Below are positions 46,106 through 53,821 of a stretch of 64,000 bases of DNA, in pieces. The DNA is from Campylobacter concisus (GTDB lineage Bacteria; Campylobacterota; Campylobacteria; Campylobacterales; Campylobacteraceae). The DNA is taken from positions 62,001-126,000 of the forward strand of contig NZ_PPAF01000004.1 in NCBI RefSeq assembly GCF_002913045.1, given 5' to 3'. Every line of letters starts with the position of its first letter. Positions within the stretch are counted from its first letter, which is position 1. The notes beneath the pieces are model-generated. The model had not been told where the DNA came from. It was given only the letters and a program-made list of their open reading frames with translations, and did no database searches. The position numbers were made by a program, and so were the translations under genes.

Positions 46106-47380
46106 TCACACAAATGTTTTTGCCTTTATATATATGTCTGATAAATAATCTTTAAGCTCGGTATTTTCTATAAAATTAACTATTTGTGCATAGGTAGCTT
46201 TTGCATTATTATTCATGCCTTGAGCAGTAAAAATTTTTGATAATTCAAGCATAAAATTAAGCTCGCTTTGAGTACTTGAGGCATGCTTGCTTTTGTCTAG
46301 TTCTTTTATTAGATCTTCAAAACTCATATCTTTTTTACTATCACTGCTGGAAGTAAATTCCAAAGAGTTGCTTTTAATAAAAAATTTACTTATATCTTCA
46401 CTAAAAAAAGCTTCTCCACTTTGAAATTTGAGCTTTTTCATATCTGGAAATTTATCAATAAAATTTAAAACCATATCACAAATAAGATCACTTTGTCTTG
46501 CAAGTCCAGCGCTATTTAAAAACTCGCAAAATATCTTAATGCCTTCTATCCAAAATGGGTTAAGTGCTAAATTTCTTATAAATTTTTCTAAATTGTCAAG
46601 ATTTAGTTCGCTACTTTTTTTTAAAAGCATAATTAGATTTTCATCAGGATAACGTATCTGAGTTATTTGATCGCTACTTGATGGAAGCGCCTTTATTCTG
46701 CCCCACATTGCTTCAGAAATTAAAGTATAAGCATTAAAATTTTTAATATCACTCCTTAAAAGCATTAGTGATAAATTTATAAAATATTCTCTAAATTCTC
46801 TATCATTAAATGTACTAATGTCATTACCGCTAAACGAAACGCTTTGATGGTAAGTTGACTCAGTTTTAGTAATGACTTTTGGCTCTTTAGCTTTTAAAAT
46901 TTCTTCTTTTTTTTCTTCTATATAAAGCGTATCAAAATGTGTGCCAAGCTCTTGCGAAAGCTCAGGTACAAGGTCATTAAATGCTTTTGCCTCAGCTTGA
47001 TCCAAAGCTTTATCATTAGCTTGCGTAAAAAGCTCTATTGTTTGAGCTATTATCTTTTTTTTAGCAGGTAGTTGTTTTTCATTTTTTGCAAGTGAAATTG
47101 GCTCTTTTTTTAAAATAGATAGAAAAAAGGCAAAAGCTTTTATAAGTGTCTTAAAAGCCTCTTTATCGTTTAAATTTATAGCAGAAATCGCTAAGAAATT
47201 TAAAAGCTTAGCATCAAGGCTAAACTCACTTAAGGCTTTTAAAGATGAGCTAAATACGTAATCCCACTTTATGCTATCATGCATCAAAGTTTTATACTTT
47301 GACATTTCATCAGTTAAACTAATATAAAGCTCATTCTCTAAAAAATCTTCATTAAATTTATTACAAAAATTATCTTGCAC
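46106..47380 (-). CDS. tssA: T6SS TssA-like (ImpA/VasJ) protein
   Basis: The 424-residue, helical protein has no signal or span. The part FREYFINLSLMLLRSDIKNF through NAYTLISEAMWGRI, then NPFWIEGIKIFCEFL and the C-terminal YAQIVNFIENTELKDYL, matches the VasJ-type C-terminal domain of TssA. TssA primes tube and sheath growth. It starts at the stop of tssL. Confidence 0.85.
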   Translation of the reverse strand: MQDNFCNKFNEDFLENELYISLTDEMSKYKTLMHDSIKWDYVFSSSLKALSEFSLDAKLLNFLAISAINLNDKEAFKTLIKAFAFFLSILKKEPISLAKNEKQLPAKKKIIAQTIELFTQANDKALDQAEAKAFNDLVPELSQELGTHFDTLYIEEKKEEILKAKEPKVITKTESTYHQSVSFSGNDISTFNDREFREYFINLSLMLLRSDIKNFNAYTLISEAMWGRIKALPSSSDQITQIRYPDENLIMLLKKSSELNLDNLEKFIRNLALNPFWIEGIKIFCEFLNSAGLARQSDLICDMVLNFIDKFPDMKKLKFQSGEAFFSEDISKFFIKSNSLEFTSSSDSKKDMSFEDLIKELDKSKHASSTQSELNFMLELSKIFTAQGMNNNAKATYAQIVNFIENTELKDYLSDIYIKAKTFV

Positions 47381-48145
47381 TTACTTATTATCCATAAAAT
47401 TCTCTATCTTATTATTTAGGATGCTATCGTTTCTGATATTGTTTTGATCCATAGAATATGTACTATATAAAAATGCAGCTGCAATCATGGCAATAGCTAG
47501 CAAAATGAAATAAAATTTTAAACGCTTTAACGAAAATACCTCAAGAAAACTTTTCTTTGTCTGTTTTAAGTAACTCTTTTCAAATACATTTTCATCGGCC
47601 TTTATGAGCGGAGAAACGGCTGCAGCTATATTTTCACAAAGATAAGAAATTTTTTCATTGCAATCTTCTTGTGTTTCATATTTTCCTTTATAGCCAAGCA
47701 CCAAACAAGCATATATAAATTCTAAGAAATCTTTATTTTTGCCAACATTTTCAAACCACTTATCCATAATGCCAAAGAATTTATTTCCACCTAGATTTTC
47801 ATTAAAAAATCTTGTTGTCAGGGTATTATTGGCCCAAAAGCTGTTCATAAAAATTTCATTTTTTAGCAAGCTCTCATCTATAAAAACACAAAGGCAATAT
47901 CTAAGTCTAATAATATCGTCTTCCTCATAAATGCCTAGATTTGATATTTTTGAAGTAGTGCTTAAGATGTCGTTTATCAATTTTTCACGTAAATTTGCCA
48001 TTTCACTTTGTGAAAAATTTTGTAATTTTGAAACCCTATTTGCCAAAAGAAGTAATGGTAACACATGATCTAGTGCAAGATTTGTGCCAAGACCCAAAAG
48101 ATTTGTTTGACTTAAAACTGAGGTTTCATTTTGATTTTCGTTCAT
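47381..48145 (-). CDS. tssL: T6SS membrane-complex protein TssL (DotU)
   Basis: The start at 48145 (MNENQNETSVLSQTNLLG) follows AAGGAT at good spacing and gives 254 residues; an upstream in-frame ATG at 48169 would overlap tssK. The cytoplasmic DotU domain shows LLLLANRVSKLQN, RLRYCLCVFIDESLL and FLEFIYACLVLGYKGKY. A single C-terminal span (FYFILLAIAMIAAAFLYS) anchors it. No peptidoglycan-binding OmpA domain is attached. Confidence 0.93.
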   Translation of the reverse strand: MNENQNETSVLSQTNLLGLGTNLALDHVLPLLLLANRVSKLQNFSQSEMANLREKLINDILSTTSKISNLGIYEEDDIIRLRYCLCVFIDESLLKNEIFMNSFWANNTLTTRFFNENLGGNKFFGIMDKWFENVGKNKDFLEFIYACLVLGYKGKYETQEDCNEKISYLCENIAAAVSPLIKADENVFEKSYLKQTKKSFLEVFSLKRLKFYFILLAIAMIAAAFLYSTYSMDQNNIRNDSILNNKIENFMDNK

Positions 48146-48153
48146 TTTTATCC

Positions 48154-49548
48154 TTATAATAAAGCCCACATTTTAATGTCAGCATTTGGTAAATTTGCCG
48201 TTATATAAACGCTAATCACATTTTGATTTGCAAAGCTTTTAAAAATTTCATCTTTTTTGTCTATCTTATAGTAGATATAATCGTTTAACTTTGGTAAAGT
48301 ACTAGGAACAACAGAAATTTGCTCTACGTTTATACCTCTTAGCTGTGAAGAAACTATGCCTTTTATATTTGATTGAGTATGGATTTTACACTGCTCTTTA
48401 AAATTTTTAAGAAGATACTCATTTTTCGTATCACTGTGAATAGCAAAATAAATTTCTGAGTTTTCAATAATGCTTGGATTATCAAAAATACAGTCATAAA
48501 AACCGTGATTATTTTTAACAATCTGTGCCATTATATATTTTGGAGATAAGATATGTGAGAATAAAAGTCTTAGATTATTTATCAAAGGCACAAAAGTTTG
48601 AGTTAGATTATTGTGATCGTAGGCTATAAATTCGCTAAAACTATTATCGTGGCTAAGTGCTAACAAATCAGCCTGGAAATCAACTAATTTTTCATAGAAA
48701 TACTCTGGGTGAAATTTATCTTTCTTTAACAAATAAGAGAATATTAAATACCATTTTTTTAGCATATTTAGTGTTAAATACGTTGAAAAATCAAGTCTAT
48801 TTTTAGCTTGGTCAACACCTCCTAACAACCCAAAATAACTCTCTTGATGTTGCTTTGTAGCAAAGCTAAGCTCCTCTATAAAATTTGTTATGAAGGTGTT
48901 TTTACTGATGTCAATACAAGTTGGAATAAATTTTTCGTCAAGTGTTATTTGCTTATTTAGGTCTATATTTTTTATTTTACAAATTGGTATGCTAAGCTCA
49001 TAAGGCATCTTTAAGCCAAATACTCCAAGAGATGATCTTTGGCTTGCTAGGATTAGATTTTCTTTATCTTGTGTAAAGGCAGAAGATAGTTCAAAATCAT
49101 CTTTATCGTCTAGCTCGTTTAATATATCGTTGCTAGCTTCATCATGCACTCTTGAGCTGATAAGTGCTTGCTTAGCTGTAAATTTTAGATTTGGTAAATT
49201 ATTTTGCAAGCTAATATCAACCAAACCTGAGCTAATAGGTAGTTTTAACACTATAATGGCTGAGTTTAGTTCACTTGGGCTTATCTCAAGTGGCTCTGGT
49301 AATTCATCTTGATCTGGCGCGTTAAAAATCGTGCCATCTTGAGAGATACAAGAAATTTTAGTTAGCCCTATTTTACCTTGAAGCAAAAGATCGCTTGAAA
49401 TTTCTAAATCTAAAACACCATATAAATTTGAAAAAGAAGAGATGGTTTTTAGGTTTAAATTTCTCTCAAAATATCTTTCTTGTTGCTCGAAATGAACCTT
49501 ATCGACGTTCATTCCGTTATACCAAACGACTTTTAGCTTTTCAGACAT
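48154..49548 (-). CDS. tssK: T6SS baseplate-membrane adaptor TssK
   Basis: The 464-residue protein starts KLKVVWYNGMNVDKVHFEQQ, the W-x-GM-x-x-x-HFQQ hallmark of TssK, followed by AYDHNNLTQTFVPLINNLR and a C-terminal domain. TssK joins the baseplate to TssL/TssM. It starts one base after the tssJ stop. Confidence 0.95.
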   Translation of the reverse strand: MSEKLKVVWYNGMNVDKVHFEQQERYFERNLNLKTISSFSNLYGVLDLEISSDLLLQGKIGLTKISCISQDGTIFNAPDQDELPEPLEISPSELNSAIIVLKLPISSGLVDISLQNNLPNLKFTAKQALISSRVHDEASNDILNELDDKDDFELSSAFTQDKENLILASQRSSLGVFGLKMPYELSIPICKIKNIDLNKQITLDEKFIPTCIDISKNTFITNFIEELSFATKQHQESYFGLLGGVDQAKNRLDFSTYLTLNMLKKWYLIFSYLLKKDKFHPEYFYEKLVDFQADLLALSHDNSFSEFIAYDHNNLTQTFVPLINNLRLLFSHILSPKYIMAQIVKNNHGFYDCIFDNPSIIENSEIYFAIHSDTKNEYLLKNFKEQCKIHTQSNIKGIVSSQLRGINVEQISVVPSTLPKLNDYIYYKIDKKDEIFKSFANQNVISVYITANLPNADIKMWALL

Positions 49549-49549
49549 T

Positions 49550-50017
49550 TTATTTGCTTGCTTGTATTTTAGAGCTACTAGCGTCTAAAACATTTACGCC
49601 ATTTTTTGTTATTTCAAAAACTATATTTTTTTCTTTTATCTCTTTTGTAGCTTTGTAAGCCTTGATATTTGTCTTGCTCTGATCAGCATAAAGTACCAAA
49701 ATACCGACATACGGAACCTCGTCAGGATATACATTTGTAAAAGCATATCTATTTGTATTTGGCTGAATTTGTGTTTTTATAGAGTCAATCTTGTCATAAC
49801 CTAGTATTTCACCATTTCTCTCGGCTAGATCGATAATGCTAGCTTCTTTAAATTTAGCCACATCTCTTAATTTATAAGCTATGATAGTTATAGGAACATT
49901 ATCGCCATGATAGTTCAAATTTGAATTTGGCATATTACTTATAATAAGATCTTTTGCACATCCTGTAAGAAATAGCATAAATACTAAAAAAGATAGAAAT
50001 TTAAATATTTTTTTCAT
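49550..50017 (-). CDS. tssJ: T6SS outer-membrane lipoprotein TssJ
   Basis: The 155-residue protein has a lipoprotein signal peptide with lipobox LTGC (Cys20). The mature part is a small beta-sandwich (VPITIIAYKLRD, FTNVYPDEVPYVGILVLYAD, KNIVFEITKNGVNVLD), as in TssJ, which holds TssM at the outer membrane. It is the first gene of the tss operon. Confidence 0.92.
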   Translation of the reverse strand: MKKIFKFLSFLVFMLFLTGCAKDLIISNMPNSNLNYHGDNVPITIIAYKLRDVAKFKEASIIDLAERNGEILGYDKIDSIKTQIQPNTNRYAFTNVYPDEVPYVGILVLYADQSKTNIKAYKATKEIKEKNIVFEITKNGVNVLDASSSKIQASK

Positions 50018-50057
50018 GAGTTCCTTTACCTGATTTTAATAATATTATTTTTGCGTA

Positions 50058-50079
50058 ATTATATCTAAAAAATTTAGAT
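50058..50079 (-). promoter_or_regulatory. Promoter and inverted repeat upstream of the T6SS operon
   Basis: On the minus strand TATAAT (50058-50063) follows TTTTTTAGA and lies 41 bases before the tssJ ATG. ATCTAAA (50063-50069) and TTTAGAT (50073-50079) form a 7-bp inverted repeat that abuts the -10, a place where a repressor would block the promoter. Confidence 0.5.
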
Positions 50080-50173
50080 GATGCTCATTTTAAAATTAAT
50101 GTTCTTAAACAAAACTTTTATATCTGTTCTTATTCTTTTTTATCGTTTTTATTATATTTATTGATCATACTAT

Positions 50174-50276
50174 CTACAGCCACCTGTGCTACAGCCACCT
50201 GTATTATTTCCAGTAAGTATACTTGCTCCAGCTTCAGCCGCGGTCTTATTCTACTCGCCCACTTTTATGTTTACCC
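50174..50276 (-). pseudogene. Orphan C-terminal end of a polymorphic toxin
   Basis: Translating the minus strand gives NIKVGE, a TAG, then NKTAAEAGASILTGNNTGGC and a short Cys-rich end. This aligns with the C-terminus of the protein at 50540-51331 (NIKVGDGDLQAAAESIVSVV). It has no start of its own, has an internal stop, and lies right after the stop of the small membrane protein. It looks like the leftover tail of an earlier toxin gene pushed downstream when a new toxin-immunity pair was inserted. Confidence 0.6.
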
Positions 50277-50543
50277 TCTTGTGGCGTTGTAACCAATCCA
50301 CATTATAAATACAAATATAGCCTGTATCAAAGAGACGCCGCCTATCGTGACGTCCATTTCTTTCAAATTCTTTTTCGAAAAGTCGCTCTTTTTTATGCCG
50401 TTTTTTATCATAAAATATACATTTGTAAGCATGATTGATGCGGCTACGGCATCAACATAATATTCTCCGAAAAGAAGTTTTAGGATTACTATAAAGCCAA
50501 TACATAATATGCTACCAAAAAAAATAATTAGAAATTTTTTCAT
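50271..50543 (-). CDS. Small membrane protein, possible immunity protein
   Basis: The 90-residue protein has three predicted membrane spans (MKKFLIIFFGSILCIGFIVI, VDAVAASIMLTNVYFMI, VSLIQAIFVFIMWIGY). It is not recognised. Its start overlaps the stop of the toxin-like gene by 4 bp (ATGA), a coupling usual for effector-immunity pairs. A membrane immunity protein would fit a membrane-acting or Gly-rich hydrophobic toxin; this is inference. Confidence 0.65.
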   Translation of the reverse strand: MKKFLIIFFGSILCIGFIVILKLLFGEYYVDAVAASIMLTNVYFMIKNGIKKSDFSKKNLKEMDVTIGGVSLIQAIFVFIMWIGYNATRG

Positions 50544-51331
50544 TTTTTGTTATCCTTTCTATCTTTGTCATTTTTGCTTTTTATGCTATCGGCTACTGCT
50601 TGACCTGCCCCTGTCACAACCGATACTATACTTTCAGCTGCAGCCTGTAAATCCCCATCGCCGACTTTTATATTTTTACCAAAATTTCCTGCTATATTGC
50701 CGAATGCACCAAAAGTTCCACCGGCAAAACCTTTTCCGACCACTCTCTCTGCATCTACATCTTTTGATCTGTCTTTAAGCTGGGAGTATAGCTCGGTAGA
50801 TGAGTTAACAAAAGCGCCTCTGACTATTGCCGAGAATAAACCGCTAGCAGCTCCGCCATATGCACCGCCTAATGCATTTATTACTACTTCTGTATGGTCA
50901 ATATTTTTAAAACTGTAGCCGTTATTTATATACTGCGATCCAATATCTATACCTCCGCCTATGGTGGCGCCTGCTACTATACCCGGGGTTTTTGAGCTAT
51001 CATAAAATTTAATATCTTTTGTTGCATCTTTTATTAAAGTACTAGGACTGCTTTCCGAAGCAGAGAGCTTTGGTTTAGAAGCTGTCACTAAATAACCTTT
51101 ATCGTTAGTAATTTTATAAACCTCTACCGGTTTATTATTTTTACCTAATTGTTGATATATCACTTTATTTCCCGTTATATCCATACTACGAGCTACATAC
51201 TCTTTGCCGTTGTGTCTTAATATACCGTCGCTACCTAGCTTTCCTCCTTTTGGAGTATTGGCTAATAGTTTTTCGTTTATTCTTTCAGTCATTCCTATTT
51301 TAGAGATATTTTTAAAATTTCTATTTATCAC
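50540..51331 (-). CDS. Polymorphic-toxin-like C-terminal module
   Basis: The 263-residue frame begins at a GTG with no ribosome site (an in-frame ATG at 51292 is also poor), and in-frame coding sense continues upstream to a TAA at 51383-51385, so it is probably an N-terminally truncated tail. The N-terminal part (KLGSDGILRHNGKEYVARSM, KNNKPVEVYKITNDKG) is polar. The centre is Gly/Ala-rich (GIVAGATIGGGIDIGSQYI, ALGGAYGGAASGLFSAIVRG) as in pretoxin or pore-like regions, and the C-terminus is Lys/Asp-rich. No secretion signal is seen. It may be delivered by the adjacent T6SS or be scrap for recombination. Confidence 0.6.
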   Translation of the reverse strand: MINRNFKNISKIGMTERINEKLLANTPKGGKLGSDGILRHNGKEYVARSMDITGNKVIYQQLGKNNKPVEVYKITNDKGYLVTASKPKLSASESSPSTLIKDATKDIKFYDSSKTPGIVAGATIGGGIDIGSQYINNGYSFKNIDHTEVVINALGGAYGGAASGLFSAIVRGAFVNSSTELYSQLKDRSKDVDAERVVGKGFAGGTFGAFGNIAGNFGKNIKVGDGDLQAAAESIVSVVTGAGQAVADSIKSKNDKDRKDNKK

Positions 51332-51342
51332 CGCTGCTTTGT

Positions 51343-51816
51343 TTATTTTTTTAATTTTACATTTGTAAAATTTAACGAATTCTTACTTTTTTCAAATTTA
51401 ACTTTTTGCTTCTTATGTTTTTTATGGTTTCTATTCTGTGATTTATCTGGTATAAATTTTTCAGGTCGAAAAGCCCAAAAAATCACACCAATAGTAGAAA
51501 TCCACGAAAAGATGCAAAAATAAACTAAATATCCATTTGATTTGTAGATTGTGAATTTAACGAGAAAGTAAAAAACAATAACAATAGGAATAAAAAATAA
51601 TATACCTATTTTTAAAATTTTTATATTTTTAGATTTATTATAGATTATATAACAATGGCGAATAAACTTAAAACAAAAATATAGTACGGGTAAACCCAAA
51701 AAATATAAGATAATCCAAGCAACTAATGGGTGATGATTGGCTAAATATACGATTAAATCTACGATTTTATATTGAAATTCTCGCCAGAAAGCATTAAAAA
51801 AATCATTCATTACCAC
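51343..51816 (-). CDS. Membrane protein, possible immunity protein of the upstream toxin tail
   Basis: The 157-residue protein has three to four spans (LVAWIILYFLGLPVLYFCFK, IGILFFIPIVIVFYFLV, YLVYFCIFSWISTIGVIFW) and a very basic C-terminal tail (NHKKHKKQKVKFEKSKN). It is not recognised. It overlaps the stop of the toxin remnant upstream by 14 bp. Position and coupling suggest immunity to that lost toxin. Confidence 0.6.
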   Translation of the reverse strand: MVMNDFFNAFWREFQYKIVDLIVYLANHHPLVAWIILYFLGLPVLYFCFKFIRHCYIIYNKSKNIKILKIGILFFIPIVIVFYFLVKFTIYKSNGYLVYFCIFSWISTIGVIFWAFRPEKFIPDKSQNRNHKKHKKQKVKFEKSKNSLNFTNVKLKK

Positions 51817-52259
51817 TACCGCCGATAGTATTGTCTTTTATTGTATTGCGAAGTTCATAATTTGCTCCTTGAAAAATTGTATGTCTAAAAATATTTCCAC
51901 CATTTTCTATCATATTATTTAATAATTTATCTTCCCTATTTATTGATTTTGTATTTAAGAAATCTCTCCATTGTTTTGATATTGCCCCAATTGAATGCTT
52001 TACTTCTCGCAAAATTTGAGAAATTTGATTCATACTTAGTATCATCATCTCTATTTTTGTTTATATCTCTATGATCTTGTATATCCATCGATCTTTGGTT
52101 TTCATGAGTTATGGTCTTTACCAGATCTTTCGTATCGGTTATGTTTTTGAAATTTATATAACTAGCACCGGTTTGTAAACTCGTATAACCTTTTATTTTT
52201 TCGTCATTATATCCTCCTCTTTCATTTTTTGTACGTAAGGCTATGCGGTATAGTCTTTC
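51803..52259 (-). pseudogene. Remnant of a large polymorphic toxin (C-terminal region, frameshifted)
   Basis: One frame reads without a start codon from 52259: ERLYRIALRTKNERGGYNDE, then GYTSLQTGASYINFKNI, THENQRSMDIQDHRDINKNR and YESNFSNFARSKAFNWG, ending at TAG 51946-51948. This is pre-toxin sequence of the Rhs/CdiA kind. A second frame (81 codons from 52048) overlaps and carries on as SKQWRDFLNTKSINRED to GSGNE with its stop at 51803. The two together look like one protein split by a frameshift near 51990-52030. The N-terminal thousands of residues expected of such proteins are absent. Confidence 0.6.
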
Positions 52260-52590
52260 TCAAAGCTTTCTTGAAAGCCTTTAAGAAAATTCTTTACAAA
52301 GGCTCTACTATGAAAGCTCTTCATCTTTACTGTTAAGCTTACTGAAGCTTAACAGTTGGCAGTAGCTGGATATTCCTTGGGGTATTTTAAAGGTGACCTA
52401 AAATAAAAACTAGAAGCAAGAATTTAAAACAAATTTATTTTTATGGCATTACAAGAGTGATGACTTTATAATTGTTGGAATTTTTAAGAGGCTGTCCCAC
52501 TTTAGCAACTAAGTGTTCCACTCTTAAAGGAAATTTTAAAGAAAGGGAAAGAACAAAAGCATCACTGCTAGTGTCTAAAATAGTGTGTTC
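52260..52590. other. AT-rich stretch with inverted repeats between toxin remnant and tRNA-Met
   Basis: No convincing gene. A perfect 12-bp hairpin ACTGTTAAGCTT / AAGCTTAACAGT with a 4-nt loop lies at 52329-52356. AGCCTTT (52276-52282) can pair with AAAGGCT downstream (52298-52304), and TTTAAGAG (52483-52490) with CTCTTAAA (52521-52528). A 27-codon minus-strand frame (52241-52324) exists but lacks a ribosome site. The stretch could be the worn end of a mobile element at the tRNA; no transposase or integrase fragment is recognisable. Confidence 0.4.
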
Positions 52591-52667
52591 TGGTGTCACG
52601 GGGGAGACTTGAACTCCCGACCTCCGGCTTATGAGACCAGCGCTCTAACCAGCTGAGCTACCGTGAC
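52591..52667 (-). tRNA. tRNA-Met (anticodon CAT)
   Basis: The minus strand folds as a 77-nt tRNA: acceptor GTCACGG with CCGTGAC, discriminator A and encoded CCA; D-stem GCTC/GAGC with AGCTGGTTA loop; anticodon stem CTGGT/GCCGG around CTCATAA; T-stem GGGAG/CTCCC with TTCAAGT loop. The normal G1-C72 pair and the anticodon stem without three G-C pairs mark it as an elongator tRNA and not initiator. An Ile tRNA with modified CAT cannot be excluded. Its 3' end faces the toxin and T6SS block. Confidence 0.95.
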
Positions 52668-52772
52668 ACTTTAAAATAAGTTTCGGATTATATAATTTTT
52701 AAACTTATTTGTAGATAAAAACCATCTTTATCTACAAACACAAAGTAAAAGCACCAAGAATCGACAAAACGT

Positions 52773-53762
52773 CTATTTTACAAAATAATTTTGAGCTAGA
52801 GATTTATCCTCAGGTGTGATACTAAATTTCTCGCCAGCGATGCTAACTTCAAATTTATTTTCTTTACTTGCTTTTGTATAAGCTAATGCGAGCCTTGCGG
52901 CCAGCTCTTTGTCAGCTTTACTAGCGTTTTTGCTTATGAAGCTAACGGCTCCTACGATGTCATCACTCTCTTTAAATTTTACTTGTTCAAATTTATCATT
53001 TGGATGCGCTAAAAGAGCGTTATTATCGCTCTCGTCACGGCCTATTATCATTTTTGCACCATCTGGCAAGCGCAGATGCCTACCAAGCTTTAGCCACGTT
53101 ACATCGATATCTCGCATCTCTTTATCAAAATTTAGATAATCCTTTATCTTCACAGCAAAGCTCTCGATCGTTAGCAAACACCCACCTCCAGGCGTTGCAA
53201 AGTCCTCAAAGCCAAATTCCTTTGCCAAAGCAAGCTGCGGCTTTCTATCACGCCCACTTATATCAAGCAGCTTCTCTCTATCAACCCAACCCTCGCGCTC
53301 TGGCTTAGTTGGCGGCAAGAGTTTAGCGCACATCGGACGAAGCACCAAATCATCCTCGTCATCAGCTAGGCGCTTAACCTGAAAAAGTGCGTCTCTGCGC
53401 TGGCTCATCGGTCTTTGTCCTACGACTTCGCCAGTGATTATAAAATTTGCATTTTCACTTTTTAGCATATTAAGAGCGGTTTTAAACATATATCCGTGGC
53501 AGTCGATGCATGGATTAAACTGCTTGCCGTAGCCGTATTTTGGGTTAAAAAGCACATCACGAAGATACTCGTTTCTCATATCAACCACTTTTAAGCTAGC
53601 TCCAGCCAAAGCTGCGCGGCGTCTTAAAATTTCATGTTTTTCTTCATCTACGCCAAATCCAGTATCCATATAAAGTGCGACCACTTCGATGTTTTGATCG
53701 CTTATTAATTTCATTGAGAGCATGCTATCAAGCCCTCCGCTAAACAAAGCTAAAGCCTTCAT
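52773..53762 (-). CDS. PP-loop ATPase, ThiI/thiouridylase-like
   Basis: The 329-residue protein starts MKALALFSGGLDSMLSMKLI, with PP-loop SGGLDS at 8-13. FNPCIDCHGYMFK holds a CxxC pair suited to sulfur transfer, and GEVVGQRPMSQRRDAL is shared with ThiI-like enzymes. After TPGGGCLLT the C-terminal 130 residues (LKLGRHLRLPDGAKMIIGRD) resemble the NFACT-R type RNA-binding domain found on such proteins. A tRNA thiolation role is likely from family knowledge; the target is unknown. It lies outside the island, on the far side of tRNA-Met. Confidence 0.8.
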   Translation of the reverse strand: MKALALFSGGLDSMLSMKLISDQNIEVVALYMDTGFGVDEEKHEILRRRAALAGASLKVVDMRNEYLRDVLFNPKYGYGKQFNPCIDCHGYMFKTALNMLKSENANFIITGEVVGQRPMSQRRDALFQVKRLADDEDDLVLRPMCAKLLPPTKPEREGWVDREKLLDISGRDRKPQLALAKEFGFEDFATPGGGCLLTIESFAVKIKDYLNFDKEMRDIDVTWLKLGRHLRLPDGAKMIIGRDESDNNALLAHPNDKFEQVKFKESDDIVGAVSFISKNASKADKELAARLALAYTKASKENKFEVSIAGEKFSITPEDKSLAQNYFVK

Positions 53763-53821
53763 TTTTGTCCTGAAAGTAAAATTTAAAGCCTAAATTTACT
53801 AAATCTAGGCTTTTATGAAGT

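Noticed and set aside
52241-52324. 27-codon frame before the toxin remnant
   Set aside because: It has no ribosome site and lies in inverted-repeat DNA; too short to support as a gene.
31700-52590. Direct repeat of the tRNA-Met 3' end as an attachment site
   Set aside because: No second copy of the T-arm/CCA sequence was found by eye in the window; a computed search is required to be certain.
52591-52667. Initiator tRNA-fMet
   Set aside because: The first acceptor pair is normal and the anticodon stem lacks three consecutive G-C pairs, so it is an elongator type.
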